From Anaerolineaceae bacterium UBA4775 (GTDB lineage: Bacteria; Chloroflexota; Anaerolineae; Anaerolineales; Anaerolineaceae): a DNA stretch of 64,000 bases. A program made the translations under genes and the position numbers. Shown in pieces: positions 50,056 through 58,212 of this stretch. Location of the stretch: NCBI GenBank assembly GCA_002403205.1, contig DHHJ01000029.1:1-64000 (forward strand), written 5' to 3'. Each line of letters begins with the position of its first letter. Position 1 is the first letter of the stretch. The notes under the pieces were generated by a model. The model was given only the letters and a program-made list of their open reading frames with translations. It was not told where the DNA came from and did not search any database.

Positions 50056-51060
50056 ATGGATGCATCCAATCAAAAGAAGTATGAATTTGACGCGGTCAAA
50101 GCAGCGCTGCTCAACAATGAGGCGCCCTTTCCGCCCACGATGATCTACTATTTTTCCGATGTTGCAGAGGATGAACTGGCGCTGCTGAAGAGCGTCTGGC
50201 CGGAGGTGTGGGTCGAGCGCCGCAGGGGTTTGCTGGAAGATATGGAATCTTTGGCAGAGAATGATACCCTGCTGTATTTTGATCCCATTGCCGTGATGTG
50301 CCTGGAAGATGCAGACCCTGTTGCGCGGGCAACCGCCATCCGCCTGTTGTGGCAATCACAAAAGGAAACCCTGGTACCCCTGTTGATTAGGCGCCTTACA
50401 CAGGACCCCGAATCAATTGTGCGAGCTGCTGCCGCCACCGCGTTGGGAATGTTCGTGTACCTCGGTGAACTGGAAGAGATCAAAGCTTCAACCTACCAGC
50501 AGGTGCTGGAATGCCTGATCACTGCACATCTTGATTCTAAGGACACCCTGGTTTGCCGGCGTGCGCTGGAATCCCTTGGGTACGCCAGCCACCCGGAGGT
50601 TCCCGGGTTCATCAGTCGGGCGTATGAGTCTGACGATGAGGAATGGCTTCAGAGTGCATTGTATGCCATGGGCCGTTCTTATGACCGCCGGTATACGGAT
50701 TTGGTGCTGCGCATGTTTGATCACCCTGATGCTGTTGTGCGCTATGAAGCCGTCCGGGCAGCAGGAGAACTTGAGGACGAGAAGGCTCGCGAGCCCCTGA
50801 TTGATCTGCTGGAAGAGGGCACTGAGGACGACGATATTTATTTTGCTGCCATTTGGTCTCTTTCCAAGATCGGCGGCGAGGGTGTACGCGAGTTGATTGA
50901 GTTCGCCTTGGAAGACACTGAGGACCCTGAGGATATCCAATTTCTTGAAGAGGCACTCGAAAACCTGGATTTTACCGAGCAGGTGAACCGATTTGATCTG
51001 ATGCGTTTTGAAGATGACGATCTGGATGACTGGCTGGATGACGACCAGGATGAGGATTAA
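50056..51060 (+). CDS. HEAT-repeat protein with acidic tail
   Basis: A 334-residue soluble protein. From ~70 to ~310 it consists of helical pairs with HEAT_2-type repeats (DADPVARATAIRLLWQSQ, DPESIVRAAAATALG, HPDAVVRYEAVRAAGELED, and others). The C-terminal ~25 residues are Asp-rich (DDDLDDWLDDDQDE). AAGGAAT precedes the ATG. It lies 25 bp after the M50 protease gene and may be its cotranscribed partner. Such scaffolds usually mediate protein binding. No catalytic site. Confidence 0.85.
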   Translation: MDASNQKKYEFDAVKAALLNNEAPFPPTMIYYFSDVAEDELALLKSVWPEVWVERRRGLLEDMESLAENDTLLYFDPIAVMCLEDADPVARATAIRLLWQSQKETLVPLLIRRLTQDPESIVRAAAATALGMFVYLGELEEIKASTYQQVLECLITAHLDSKDTLVCRRALESLGYASHPEVPGFISRAYESDDEEWLQSALYAMGRSYDRRYTDLVLRMFDHPDAVVRYEAVRAAGELEDEKAREPLIDLLEEGTEDDDIYFAAIWSLSKIGGEGVRELIEFALEDTEDPEDIQFLEEALENLDFTEQVNRFDLMRFEDDDLDDWLDDDQDED

Positions 51061-51093
51061 CCCCCAGGTCTGCATTGATCATTCACGCCACAT

Positions 51094-51128
51094 GCCATCG
51101 CTTAGTTTTACCCGGCGATGGCTTTTAA
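51094..51128 (+). terminator. Intrinsic terminator after the HEAT-repeat gene
   Basis: GCCATCGC (51094-51101) pairs with GCGATGGC (51115-51122) and is followed by TTTTAATTT. It ends the protease/HEAT transcript before acyP. Confidence 0.75.
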
Positions 51129-51189
51129 TTTGTGGAAAATTCAGCATTTTAGGTAGAATCAGCCCATCAGTACAGTAGAAGGTGCGTCC

Positions 51190-51483
51190 ATGACCGAAAA
51201 AGAAAATCGCCGCTTGCATGCTTTTGTTGAGGGCTATGTTCAGGGGGTTGGCTTCCGCTTTTTTGTCCTCAGGATGGCCCAGAACTACAACCTGACCGGT
51301 TGGGTGCGCAATCGCCATGACGGACGGGTTGAGGTGATGGCGGAGGGCGCTTTGGCCGACCTCAACCGCCTGCTGGCTGAATTACGCCAGGGACCGAACA
51401 GCGCAGAGGTGAAAAAGGTCGATTATGAATTTTCAGCAGCCCAGGGGGACTTTGACCGCTTTAGCGTTTTGGCAACAGCCTGA
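51190..51483 (+). CDS. acyP: Acylphosphatase
   Basis: A 97-residue enzyme that hydrolyses acyl phosphates. The active-site loop EGYVQGVGFRFFV carries the catalytic Arg, and GWVRNRHDGRVEVMAEG carries the catalytic Asn. GPNSAEVKKVDYE is the usual C-terminal part. ATG 51190 follows AGAAGG. TAGAAT upstream (about 51149-51154) is a possible -10. Confidence 0.95.
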   Translation: MTEKENRRLHAFVEGYVQGVGFRFFVLRMAQNYNLTGWVRNRHDGRVEVMAEGALADLNRLLAELRQGPNSAEVKKVDYEFSAAQGDFDRFSVLATA

Positions 51484-51509
51484 ACCCACCGAGGAACCAT
51501 TCAACAATC

Positions 51510-53552
51510 TTAAACTTGCTCCCCGCCACCGGTGAGCAGCTGTACCTTTTTCCACGGCGGCAGGTCGGATTCTTCCGCCAGCATGGTCCGCAATTCGTAG
51601 ACCTGGTCCCGCAGCAGGGCGGCGCGTTCAAACTCCAGCTCTTTGGCGGCGGCTTTCATCTGCTGTTCCAGCTCGGTGATCATCCTGTACAGTTCCTTCT
51701 GTTCCAGCTTACTGGCTTTGCCGCGGATATCTTTACCGTCCTCAACACCGGCCGCACGCGCCAGGCGGTCGGTCAGGTCCCTGACGGCTTTGACCACGCT
51801 GGCCGGTTCGATGTGATGCGCCCGGTTGTATTCAACCTGGATTGCGCGGCGGCGGTTGGTCTCATCAATAGCAAACCGCATGGCATCGGTGATCTGATCG
51901 CCGTACATGATCACCTGCCCATGCAGGTGGCGGGCCGCACGCCCGATGGTCTGGACCAGGGCAGTGCCCGAGCGCAAGAACCCCTGCTTATCCGCATCCA
52001 GGATGGCCACCAGCGAGACCTCTGGCAGGTCCAGCCCTTCACGCAGCAAGTTGATCCCCACCACCACGTCGAATACACCCAGTCGCAGATCCCGCAGGAT
52101 GCCCACCCGCTCGAGGGTGTCGACCTCGGAGTGCAGGTAGTGCACCTTCAGTCCCAGCTCGAGCAGGTAATCAGCCAGGTCTTCTGCCATGCGCTTGGTG
52201 AGGGTGGTGACGAGGACGCGCTCTCCCTGTTCCACCCGGCCGTGAATCTCGCCGACCAGGTCATCCACCTGCCCCTGTGTGGGCCTGACAATCACTTCGG
52301 GGTCAACCAGGCCGGTGGGGCGGATGATCTGCTCGACCACCTGGTCAGCGATGGAAAGCTCGTAATCCGCGGGTGTGGCGGAGGTGTACAGGGTGATGCC
52401 CATCTGCTGTTTGAACTCCTCAAATTTGAGGGGGCGGTTGTCGAGGGCAGAGGGCAGGCGGAAGCCATAATCGATCAGCACCTGCTTGCGCGAGCGGTCA
52501 CCGTTGTACATACCGCGGATCTGGGGGATCATCATGTGCGATTCATCGATCACCAGCAGGTAATCCTTGGGCAGGAAGTCGATCAGCGTCCAGGGCGGTG
52601 ACCCGGCGGGACGGCCATCGATGTGGCGGGAGTAGTTCTCGATCCCGGAGCAATAGCCCACCTCGCGCAGCATCTCCAGGTCGTAGCGGGTGCGCTGTTC
52701 CAGCCGCTGCGCCTCAAGCAGCTGATTGGCCGCGCGCAATTCAGCCAGGCGCGCTTCCAGCTCGGTCTCGATGTTGAGCAGCGCCTGGGCCATGCGTTCG
52801 TCTTCGGTGATGTAGTGTTTGGCCGGGTAGATCTCGACTGCGTCCAGGTTTGCGAACACTTCGCCGGTGAGGGGATTGACGGAGATGATGCGCTCAACCT
52901 CGTCCCCAAAGAAGCTGACCCGAAAAGCGCGCGTGTCGTCGTAGGCCGGGAGCACTTCCAGGGTATCGCCGCGCACGCGGAACACGCCCGGTTTGAGCTC
53001 AAAATCGTTGCGGTTGTATTGGCTCTCCACCAGGCGCCGCAGCAGGGCATTACGCCGGTAGATTTGGCCCACTTCCAGGCGAACGACGGTGTCCCGGTAG
53101 GCTTCCGGGTCGCCCAGCCCATAGATGGCGGATACCGAAGCGACGATGATCACATCCTTGCGTGACATGAGCGACGTGGTGGCCGCCAGGCGCAAACGGT
53201 CGATCTCTTCGTTGATGTCGGTCTCTTTTTCGATGTACAGGTCGCGCTGCGGCACATAGGCTTCGGGCTGGTAGTAATCGTAATAGGAGACGAAATATTC
53301 CACCGCGTTGTTGGGAAAGAACTCTTTGAATTCAGCGTAGAGCTGGGCAGCCAGGGTTTTGTTGTGGGCCATCACCAGGGTGGGCAGTTGCACCTGCTGG
53401 ATCACATTGGCCACGGTGAAGGTTTTGCCGGTGCCGGTGGCGCCCAGCAAGACCTGGTCCCGGAAGCCGCGCTGGATGCCCTCAACCAATTGGCTGATGG
53501 CATCAGGCTGGTCGCCCGTGGGCTGGTAAGGAGCGTGCAATTCAAAAGGCAT
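51510..53552 (-). CDS. uvrB: Excinuclease ABC subunit B
   Basis: The DNA-damage-verifying helicase of nucleotide excision repair, 680 residues. Walker A is GATGTGKT (~38-45). The beta-hairpin YYDYYQPEAYVPQRDLYIEKE is complete, and helicase motifs include VVGINLLREGLDLPEVSLV and TIGRAARH. The C-terminal UVR domain (MITELEQQMKAAAKELEFERAALLRDQ) for UvrC binding is present. A TAGAAT at about 53603-53608 on the minus strand is the likely -10. Full length. The photolyase and AlkD in the same window are its functional neighbours but not in its operon. Confidence 0.97.
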   Translation of the reverse strand: MPFELHAPYQPTGDQPDAISQLVEGIQRGFRDQVLLGATGTGKTFTVANVIQQVQLPTLVMAHNKTLAAQLYAEFKEFFPNNAVEYFVSYYDYYQPEAYVPQRDLYIEKETDINEEIDRLRLAATTSLMSRKDVIIVASVSAIYGLGDPEAYRDTVVRLEVGQIYRRNALLRRLVESQYNRNDFELKPGVFRVRGDTLEVLPAYDDTRAFRVSFFGDEVERIISVNPLTGEVFANLDAVEIYPAKHYITEDERMAQALLNIETELEARLAELRAANQLLEAQRLEQRTRYDLEMLREVGYCSGIENYSRHIDGRPAGSPPWTLIDFLPKDYLLVIDESHMMIPQIRGMYNGDRSRKQVLIDYGFRLPSALDNRPLKFEEFKQQMGITLYTSATPADYELSIADQVVEQIIRPTGLVDPEVIVRPTQGQVDDLVGEIHGRVEQGERVLVTTLTKRMAEDLADYLLELGLKVHYLHSEVDTLERVGILRDLRLGVFDVVVGINLLREGLDLPEVSLVAILDADKQGFLRSGTALVQTIGRAARHLHGQVIMYGDQITDAMRFAIDETNRRRAIQVEYNRAHHIEPASVVKAVRDLTDRLARAAGVEDGKDIRGKASKLEQKELYRMITELEQQMKAAAKELEFERAALLRDQVYELRTMLAEESDLPPWKKVQLLTGGGEQV

Positions 53553-53624
53553 GATTCACATCCGTCAATTCAGGGAAATGGGTTAGAAAGGGTGTACGGG
53601 TGGATTCTACCAGAAAAGCAACCG

Positions 53625-55061
53625 TTATTGCGTGATGATCAGCGGCAGGTAAATATTAATCGCATCGTTTCGCCAACCCGTGGTGGGTGAGGAAAAATCT
53701 GAACAGCCTGCGGCATTGCACGCCTTGACCCAGTAGTAATACTGCTGACCCGGGGTGGCAGTGAAGTCGTCCAGGGGGCAGGAGGCAGATCCGCTGGGCA
53801 GTTCGACGGCCCCTTTGGCACCTTTAGAGGTGTTGCGGAAGATCTTGTACGTGCTGGTGTTGTCACTTGCATCCCAGCAAATACGCACACGGTCAAAAAA
53901 GGTTCCGGTGCTTGCTATGGCGTCTGCAGGGGCAGCGGGCTGGGGAGCATCCGAGGGCTCAAGATTGACAACACTGACGGACCTCAGCGGCATGCCCATG
54001 TAACTGGACCCCCAGGTCATGGTGTAGATGTTTTCCGGGTTGGAGTCCCATGTGTCGCGGATATAGATGGTTGAGCCGCTGTAACCATAGCCCACAATGG
54101 AATGGCCTTCCAAATTCAACAACACGGGGTGGCCCGCATCAATTTGGTTTTGGAAGTCCTCTAAAGAAAAACCAGTTTCCACGATTGTATCGGCCTGCTG
54201 GTTGTAGCAGTCGGTGACCGTGTAGCCCCTGGCTTCGTAAAACAGTTTGCGGCCGTAGGTGCCATCATTCTCGGAAATGTAGTACGGCAGTTGGCCTGCT
54301 GGCATAGTTAGGCTTACCTCCATCGCAGAACAGTCCAGTGGGCTGCCACTGGGGTAATTCCAGAACCAGGTGCTGCCATCTACGTTTTGGTAGGGGTAAG
54401 CGGATTGGCTGGTCTTCATAAAATCACCGATGGCCGTGCCCCACGCATGATTTGGCCAGCTATTGGTGATGTAGGGGTCATCGGCCGTGCTTAAATAGCT
54501 GACCCAGTAATTGTCGATGGTACCGCGGCCAATGCGCCCGTCCACGCCATCTTTGGAGGCAACCAGCGGGTTATTGACATACCTGGCACCCTGGCCGTCG
54601 ACCCAGGTCGGCCAGTACGTATCCGTGGGGGGCATGACGCCCCCGTTGGTGGGCCCGGTATACATATTGGGATAGCCGATGCGGTCGTAATGCCCGGCGA
54701 TCATCGCGCCAGAAACGGCGGAGCAGCCCAGCACCCAGCTGTAGGAGGGGAAATAGGCCGGTATGCCCCTGGTGAGAAAGGGTGCCTGGATGGCTACCCG
54801 TTCAGATTCGTACCCCGGCGGGGGCATAGGGGGGCCATTGATGATTTCCAGTTCAAGAAGGGTGCCATCCGCCAGGGCATAGGTCTCAAGGGTAAGATAG
54901 GTACTGACCACGTCCGTCTGGAGGAGAACCGCAGAGTCAGATGGGATTTCATCGTCTTGCCGCTGATCGAGCGCAGTGGCGGCCAGCAAAGGCTCCATCG
55001 GATAGGTGATGGTGAACAGGAAGATCAGTAACAGGAGGGTGAAGGATAAATTTTTATTCAT
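53625..55061 (-). CDS. Exported C39-like cysteine peptidase with fibronectin-like domain
   Basis: A 478-residue secreted protein. The ATG at 55061 begins the signal peptide MNKNLSFTLLLLIFLF. The longer ORF adds a non-hydrophobic extension. The catalytic domain (~75-380) has a papain-like layout: Cys in SWVLGCSAVSGAMIAGHYD, His in LNLEGHSIVGYGY and Asp in YIRDTW. This fits the peptidase_C39-like group. The C-terminal ~90 residues (RICWDASDNTSTYKIFRNTS) look like a fibronectin type III domain and end in a short IYLPLIITQ strand of the kind seen on many exported Chloroflexota proteins. Probably an extracellular or surface peptidase. Confidence 0.8.
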   Translation of the reverse strand: MNKNLSFTLLLLIFLFTITYPMEPLLAATALDQRQDDEIPSDSAVLLQTDVVSTYLTLETYALADGTLLELEIINGPPMPPPGYESERVAIQAPFLTRGIPAYFPSYSWVLGCSAVSGAMIAGHYDRIGYPNMYTGPTNGGVMPPTDTYWPTWVDGQGARYVNNPLVASKDGVDGRIGRGTIDNYWVSYLSTADDPYITNSWPNHAWGTAIGDFMKTSQSAYPYQNVDGSTWFWNYPSGSPLDCSAMEVSLTMPAGQLPYYISENDGTYGRKLFYEARGYTVTDCYNQQADTIVETGFSLEDFQNQIDAGHPVLLNLEGHSIVGYGYSGSTIYIRDTWDSNPENIYTMTWGSSYMGMPLRSVSVVNLEPSDAPQPAAPADAIASTGTFFDRVRICWDASDNTSTYKIFRNTSKGAKGAVELPSGSASCPLDDFTATPGQQYYYWVKACNAAGCSDFSSPTTGWRNDAINIYLPLIITQ

Positions 55062-55349
55062 AGGTGTATGTAAAATCGCAAGTGAACCAGTAAGGGGTTG
55101 ATTGTAAACCATAAAAATGCCCTTTTACCCTTGCAAGCGGGCACTCGAATGGGTTAATGATGATTGATGCATGTGGAAGCAAGTTATGTGCCATTTGGGG
55201 GCGCGTTTATCATGCTCGCCATGATGGCATGGTGCGTAAAAAACGGGGAATCGAGGGGCTTTAGGTGGAAAAACCGCTTATGCGGATGCCAGATCCCCCG
55301 CTGGGTGATGCCCACGCTGCTCGTAAACCTGGCAACGCGCGCCGGGAAT
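55062..55349. other. ~290-bp spacer without a supported gene
   Basis: An 84-residue plus-strand frame crosses it, but it lacks a ribosome-binding site and continues through the terminator hairpin. I see only a small GCGG/CCGC hairpin with T5 on the minus strand near 55270-55285. Confidence 0.5.
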
Positions 55350-55381
55350 AAAAAAAGCCCGGGTCAGGACGCCCGGGCTTT
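55350..55381 (-). terminator. Intrinsic terminator of the PsbP-like lipoprotein gene
   Basis: Arms AAAGCCCGGG (55354-55363 and its complement at 55372-55381) form a 10-bp GC-rich stem. On the minus strand the stem is followed by T-rich sequence (T7). It lies 20 bp after the gene stop. Confidence 0.9.
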
Positions 55382-55401
55382 GATCCAGCGCAGGTTAATA
55401 C

Positions 55402-57534
55402 TTAATTTGCTTCGATGAAATTCAGGCCCATGATCCCGGTCAGCCTGCCATCCAGGAAAAGGCCTGTGATGCGGTCACCGCTGGCGTTGTACCAGTTGAA
55501 GGTGCTGCGCACGATGCCGTCATCTTCGCCGATCCACTGCTCACGCAAAAAACCGGGCGAACCGAGCATGTTCGCCATCACCTCGTAGGGGATGACCTTA
55601 TCGCGGTCGTAGATCGCCTTGAGCTGCTCGTATGTCTCACGCATAACGGTCGCCAGAGCGAAATCATCGGCGTGGGTGTTTGCGGTGACATTCTTTTTGT
55701 ACACCCAGCCGTCGGTGGTGACGCTAATGTAAGCGGTCATGCCCGCCCAGGGCATATCGTAGAGGTAAGTCTGCTTGTGGCTCTCGCGCGGCTTCCATGA
55801 GTCGGTGCTTTTGCGGCCGGGAATGGTCATGATGCGGTCCAGGTCGGCTTCCAGCGTCTCACCAATGATGATGTTGACCCAGCCCTGGTAGACCGGACCG
55901 GCCATCAGCCCGCTGTAATTGGTGGGGACGTTGCCGGCGGGCTGCCCTGAGGGCGGCTCTTGTGCTGGTGGTTGGTCCTCAACTGGCGCAATTGCCACAC
56001 CCTGCGGGTAGCCGACCAGCTCGACAGCATCGATCTCAACCCAGCCCAACCCCAACACGCTTTGATCGACCCAGATCACCACGGTGTCGGTGTAAAAGAC
56101 CTCATCCAGCTCGATGGTGTGTGTCCACACATCCGGGCAGTATTCCACGGTCTCAGGATCGCCGTACCACAACAGCCAGGTTTCACCAGTGGTGTCGATC
56201 AACTGGATTTCCACCACCTGTGAGGGGTTGTGGGATTGATGAATGACCAGTTCGGTCGGGTTAACCGGTGTCTCGTAGTACAGAACGAGGTATTCCTCGG
56301 TGTCGGGCCGTGTGGAAGCCCAGGCCAGGGGATTATCCCCACAGACATCGACATCAGGGGCGCCGGTGGCCTGCATGGCCGACCAATCACCGGAGGTGTA
56401 TTCCGAACTGGCCTCAGCCCCCACTGCCCACTGGCGGATGACCTGCCCAGGCGCGGAGACTCCGCCTGCAGTCCCCTCGCTAAATTTGATCGAGGCCAGC
56501 AGGGCATCGAAAATGGGGCGGACCCCAGGCCATTCTGATGCGGAGGACTCAACATTCACGTTGAAATAATCATAGGGCGTCAGCATAGTCAGGAACACAA
56601 GCCCTCTGATCGTTTCGCCATCCTTGGTCTCTTCGAATTCCATCATCAGGCCCTCAACACCGTCAACAAAGAAGGGTGTTGGGTTGTAATACGGTGAGCC
56701 TGTACCGAAGGGGTTGTCGAACAGCTCTTCTTTTGTCATGGGCTGGGGTAAATTCTGGTAAAGGATGGAGAATTTTGGCCTGACAGAGCTGCCCAGGCCG
56801 GGTTGGGTCATCGTGATGAAGCCGAAATCATCTTCAAAGTCGTACCCCGCGACCTTCTGGAAGGTAAACCCTCCCTGGCTGTGCTGATAGACCTCACCAA
56901 GCAAGAAGCTCTCTCCTGAGGTGACCTCATCGTCAAGCGATTCCCAGGCCTCATCATCAAGTGGTTCATCCCACTCCCAATCGTCAAGATCAAATTCGAA
57001 TGGCTGGGCTTCGAAAAATGTGACCGATTTGAGCACCGCATCAAAGATGGGTTCCAGTTCCTTCCAGCGGGATTCAGGTGCCAGGGCAGTGATGTAGAAT
57101 TCCTGCATCGGGTAAGGTGCGACGGCAAAGACCTTGCCTTTGAGGGTCTGGCCGCTTTCCTCCCCGGAGAATTCAACCAGTAAGCCTTGTCTGCCACCCA
57201 CTTTGGTGTTTTTCGGCTTGGCGAACTTGATGTTTTCTGCCTCGCTTTGCATTTGATCGAGGATCTCCTGGGAGCTCATATCCTCTTCGGTCAGGCCGCC
57301 AAAGGCCATGATAAATGGGCCAACATCCTCTTTGGCATCAGGTGCCATCATGATCACCATGCCCCAGAAGTCTTGCGTTTCATACTCGGGTACCTGTTGC
57401 AGGGCAAACCCGCCCTGGTCAGATGTGAGCGTCTCCCCCAGGGGGATGTCTTTCCTGCCGTCCAGGCTGCACGCCAATGTGGCGATCAGCAACATGGTGA
57501 ATACTACAACGAGAGGGTGGTGTCTTCGGGCCAT
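55402..57534 (-). CDS. Large lipoprotein with two PsbP-like and a discoidin-like domain
   Basis: A 710-residue exported lipoprotein with lipobox ATLAC (Cys22). Two related ~150-residue segments each start with QGGFALQQVPEYE / QGGFTFQKVAGYD. They run through a GLLVEFSG / GLMMEFEE strand and end in PIFDAVLKSVTFFE / PIFDALLASIKFSE. This is a PsbP-like repeat pattern. An acidic linker (WEWDEPLDDEAWESLDDE) joins them. Next comes a discoidin/F5-8C-like sugar-binding type domain (ATGAPDVDVCGDNPLAWAS to WVEIDAVELVG). A Pro/Gln linker leads to a C-terminal ~140-residue domain of unknown type. Function unknown. Confidence 0.8.
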   Translation of the reverse strand: MARRHHPLVVVFTMLLIATLACSLDGRKDIPLGETLTSDQGGFALQQVPEYETQDFWGMVIMMAPDAKEDVGPFIMAFGGLTEEDMSSQEILDQMQSEAENIKFAKPKNTKVGGRQGLLVEFSGEESGQTLKGKVFAVAPYPMQEFYITALAPESRWKELEPIFDAVLKSVTFFEAQPFEFDLDDWEWDEPLDDEAWESLDDEVTSGESFLLGEVYQHSQGGFTFQKVAGYDFEDDFGFITMTQPGLGSSVRPKFSILYQNLPQPMTKEELFDNPFGTGSPYYNPTPFFVDGVEGLMMEFEETKDGETIRGLVFLTMLTPYDYFNVNVESSASEWPGVRPIFDALLASIKFSEGTAGGVSAPGQVIRQWAVGAEASSEYTSGDWSAMQATGAPDVDVCGDNPLAWASTRPDTEEYLVLYYETPVNPTELVIHQSHNPSQVVEIQLIDTTGETWLLWYGDPETVEYCPDVWTHTIELDEVFYTDTVVIWVDQSVLGLGWVEIDAVELVGYPQGVAIAPVEDQPPAQEPPSGQPAGNVPTNYSGLMAGPVYQGWVNIIIGETLEADLDRIMTIPGRKSTDSWKPRESHKQTYLYDMPWAGMTAYISVTTDGWVYKKNVTANTHADDFALATVMRETYEQLKAIYDRDKVIPYEVMANMLGSPGFLREQWIGEDDGIVRSTFNWYNASGDRITGLFLDGRLTGIMGLNFIEAN

Positions 57535-57670
57535 AGGGTCTCCTTTTATGACAGCTTGCGATAAGTGTATTCACTTGATGATCAGTTTTGTCCGCAGGTG
57601 CGATTTACCCCTAGGAGGACCGGTGTATTGACTTCCATCATATATGAATTCTAGATTAATCAAGGTGAAT

Positions 57671-57961
57671 TCACCGATCAGTTTCACACGATTTATTCCA
57701 GCACAACCAGTTTAAAGCATCAGCATGATTGTCAAACAGCTTAAAATTTCCCCAAGGTCCTTGGTCCGATAGCATCTCGGTGAATCGGCTGCTCATCTGC
57801 AGCGCTGCTTTCCGGATGACGGCCAAACGGATGTGGTAAATGACCAATTTCTGGAGAACGGCGCCTGCAACGCCTGAACTCAGGTCAAAGAATTGAGAGG
57901 GTAAGTTTTCAGCGTAGAGAAGCACCAAGGTCGTGTCCTCCTCATAGCAGGCTTCAATCAA
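57671..57961 (-). pseudogene. N-terminally truncated DUF4180 gene
   Basis: The 96 residues match the last 80% of the DUF4180 family: LVLLYAENLPSQFFDLSSGVAGAVLQKLVIYHIRLAVI and FKLFDNHADALNWL. A typical member has ~115-120 residues and begins with ~35 more. Here only a TTG start at 57961 opens the frame. The codons before it (LLKDAGGAN) still look like the family, but a TGA stops the frame shortly upstream. I read it as a decayed gene. A short functional form is less likely. Confidence 0.6.
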
Positions 57962-58212
57962 AAGGTTGGCACCACCGGCATCCTTAAGGAGGGGGCACCG
58001 GCTGGCCCTTCAAGGAGGCGTTTTCCTGTGAAGGTGATGGGAATCAATGGGCTCATAACGTCCTTTTGATAATCTGTGGCTGCAAGACCACGTATGCTCT
58101 CTTGGTCAACCAGACCGGCAAGGCAAAACCGATATTTTAGGGCTTTACGGCATCCGTAATGCATTCAGCAAAGCCTCACGGGCTATTTCCGGCTCGGGCT
58201 CTGCTTCCGCGC

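Noticed and set aside
51516..52601. A 361-codon plus-strand frame inside uvrB
   Set aside because: Antisense shadow of a strongly conserved gene.
55164..55418. An 84-codon frame on the plus strand
   Set aside because: No ribosome-binding site. It continues through the terminator and into the end of the next gene, and has no recognisable domain.
57962..58164. A 68-codon minus-strand frame just upstream of the DUF4180 fragment
   Set aside because: It does not resemble the missing N-terminus of DUF4180 and has no ribosome-binding site. I regard the stretch as non-coding remnant.
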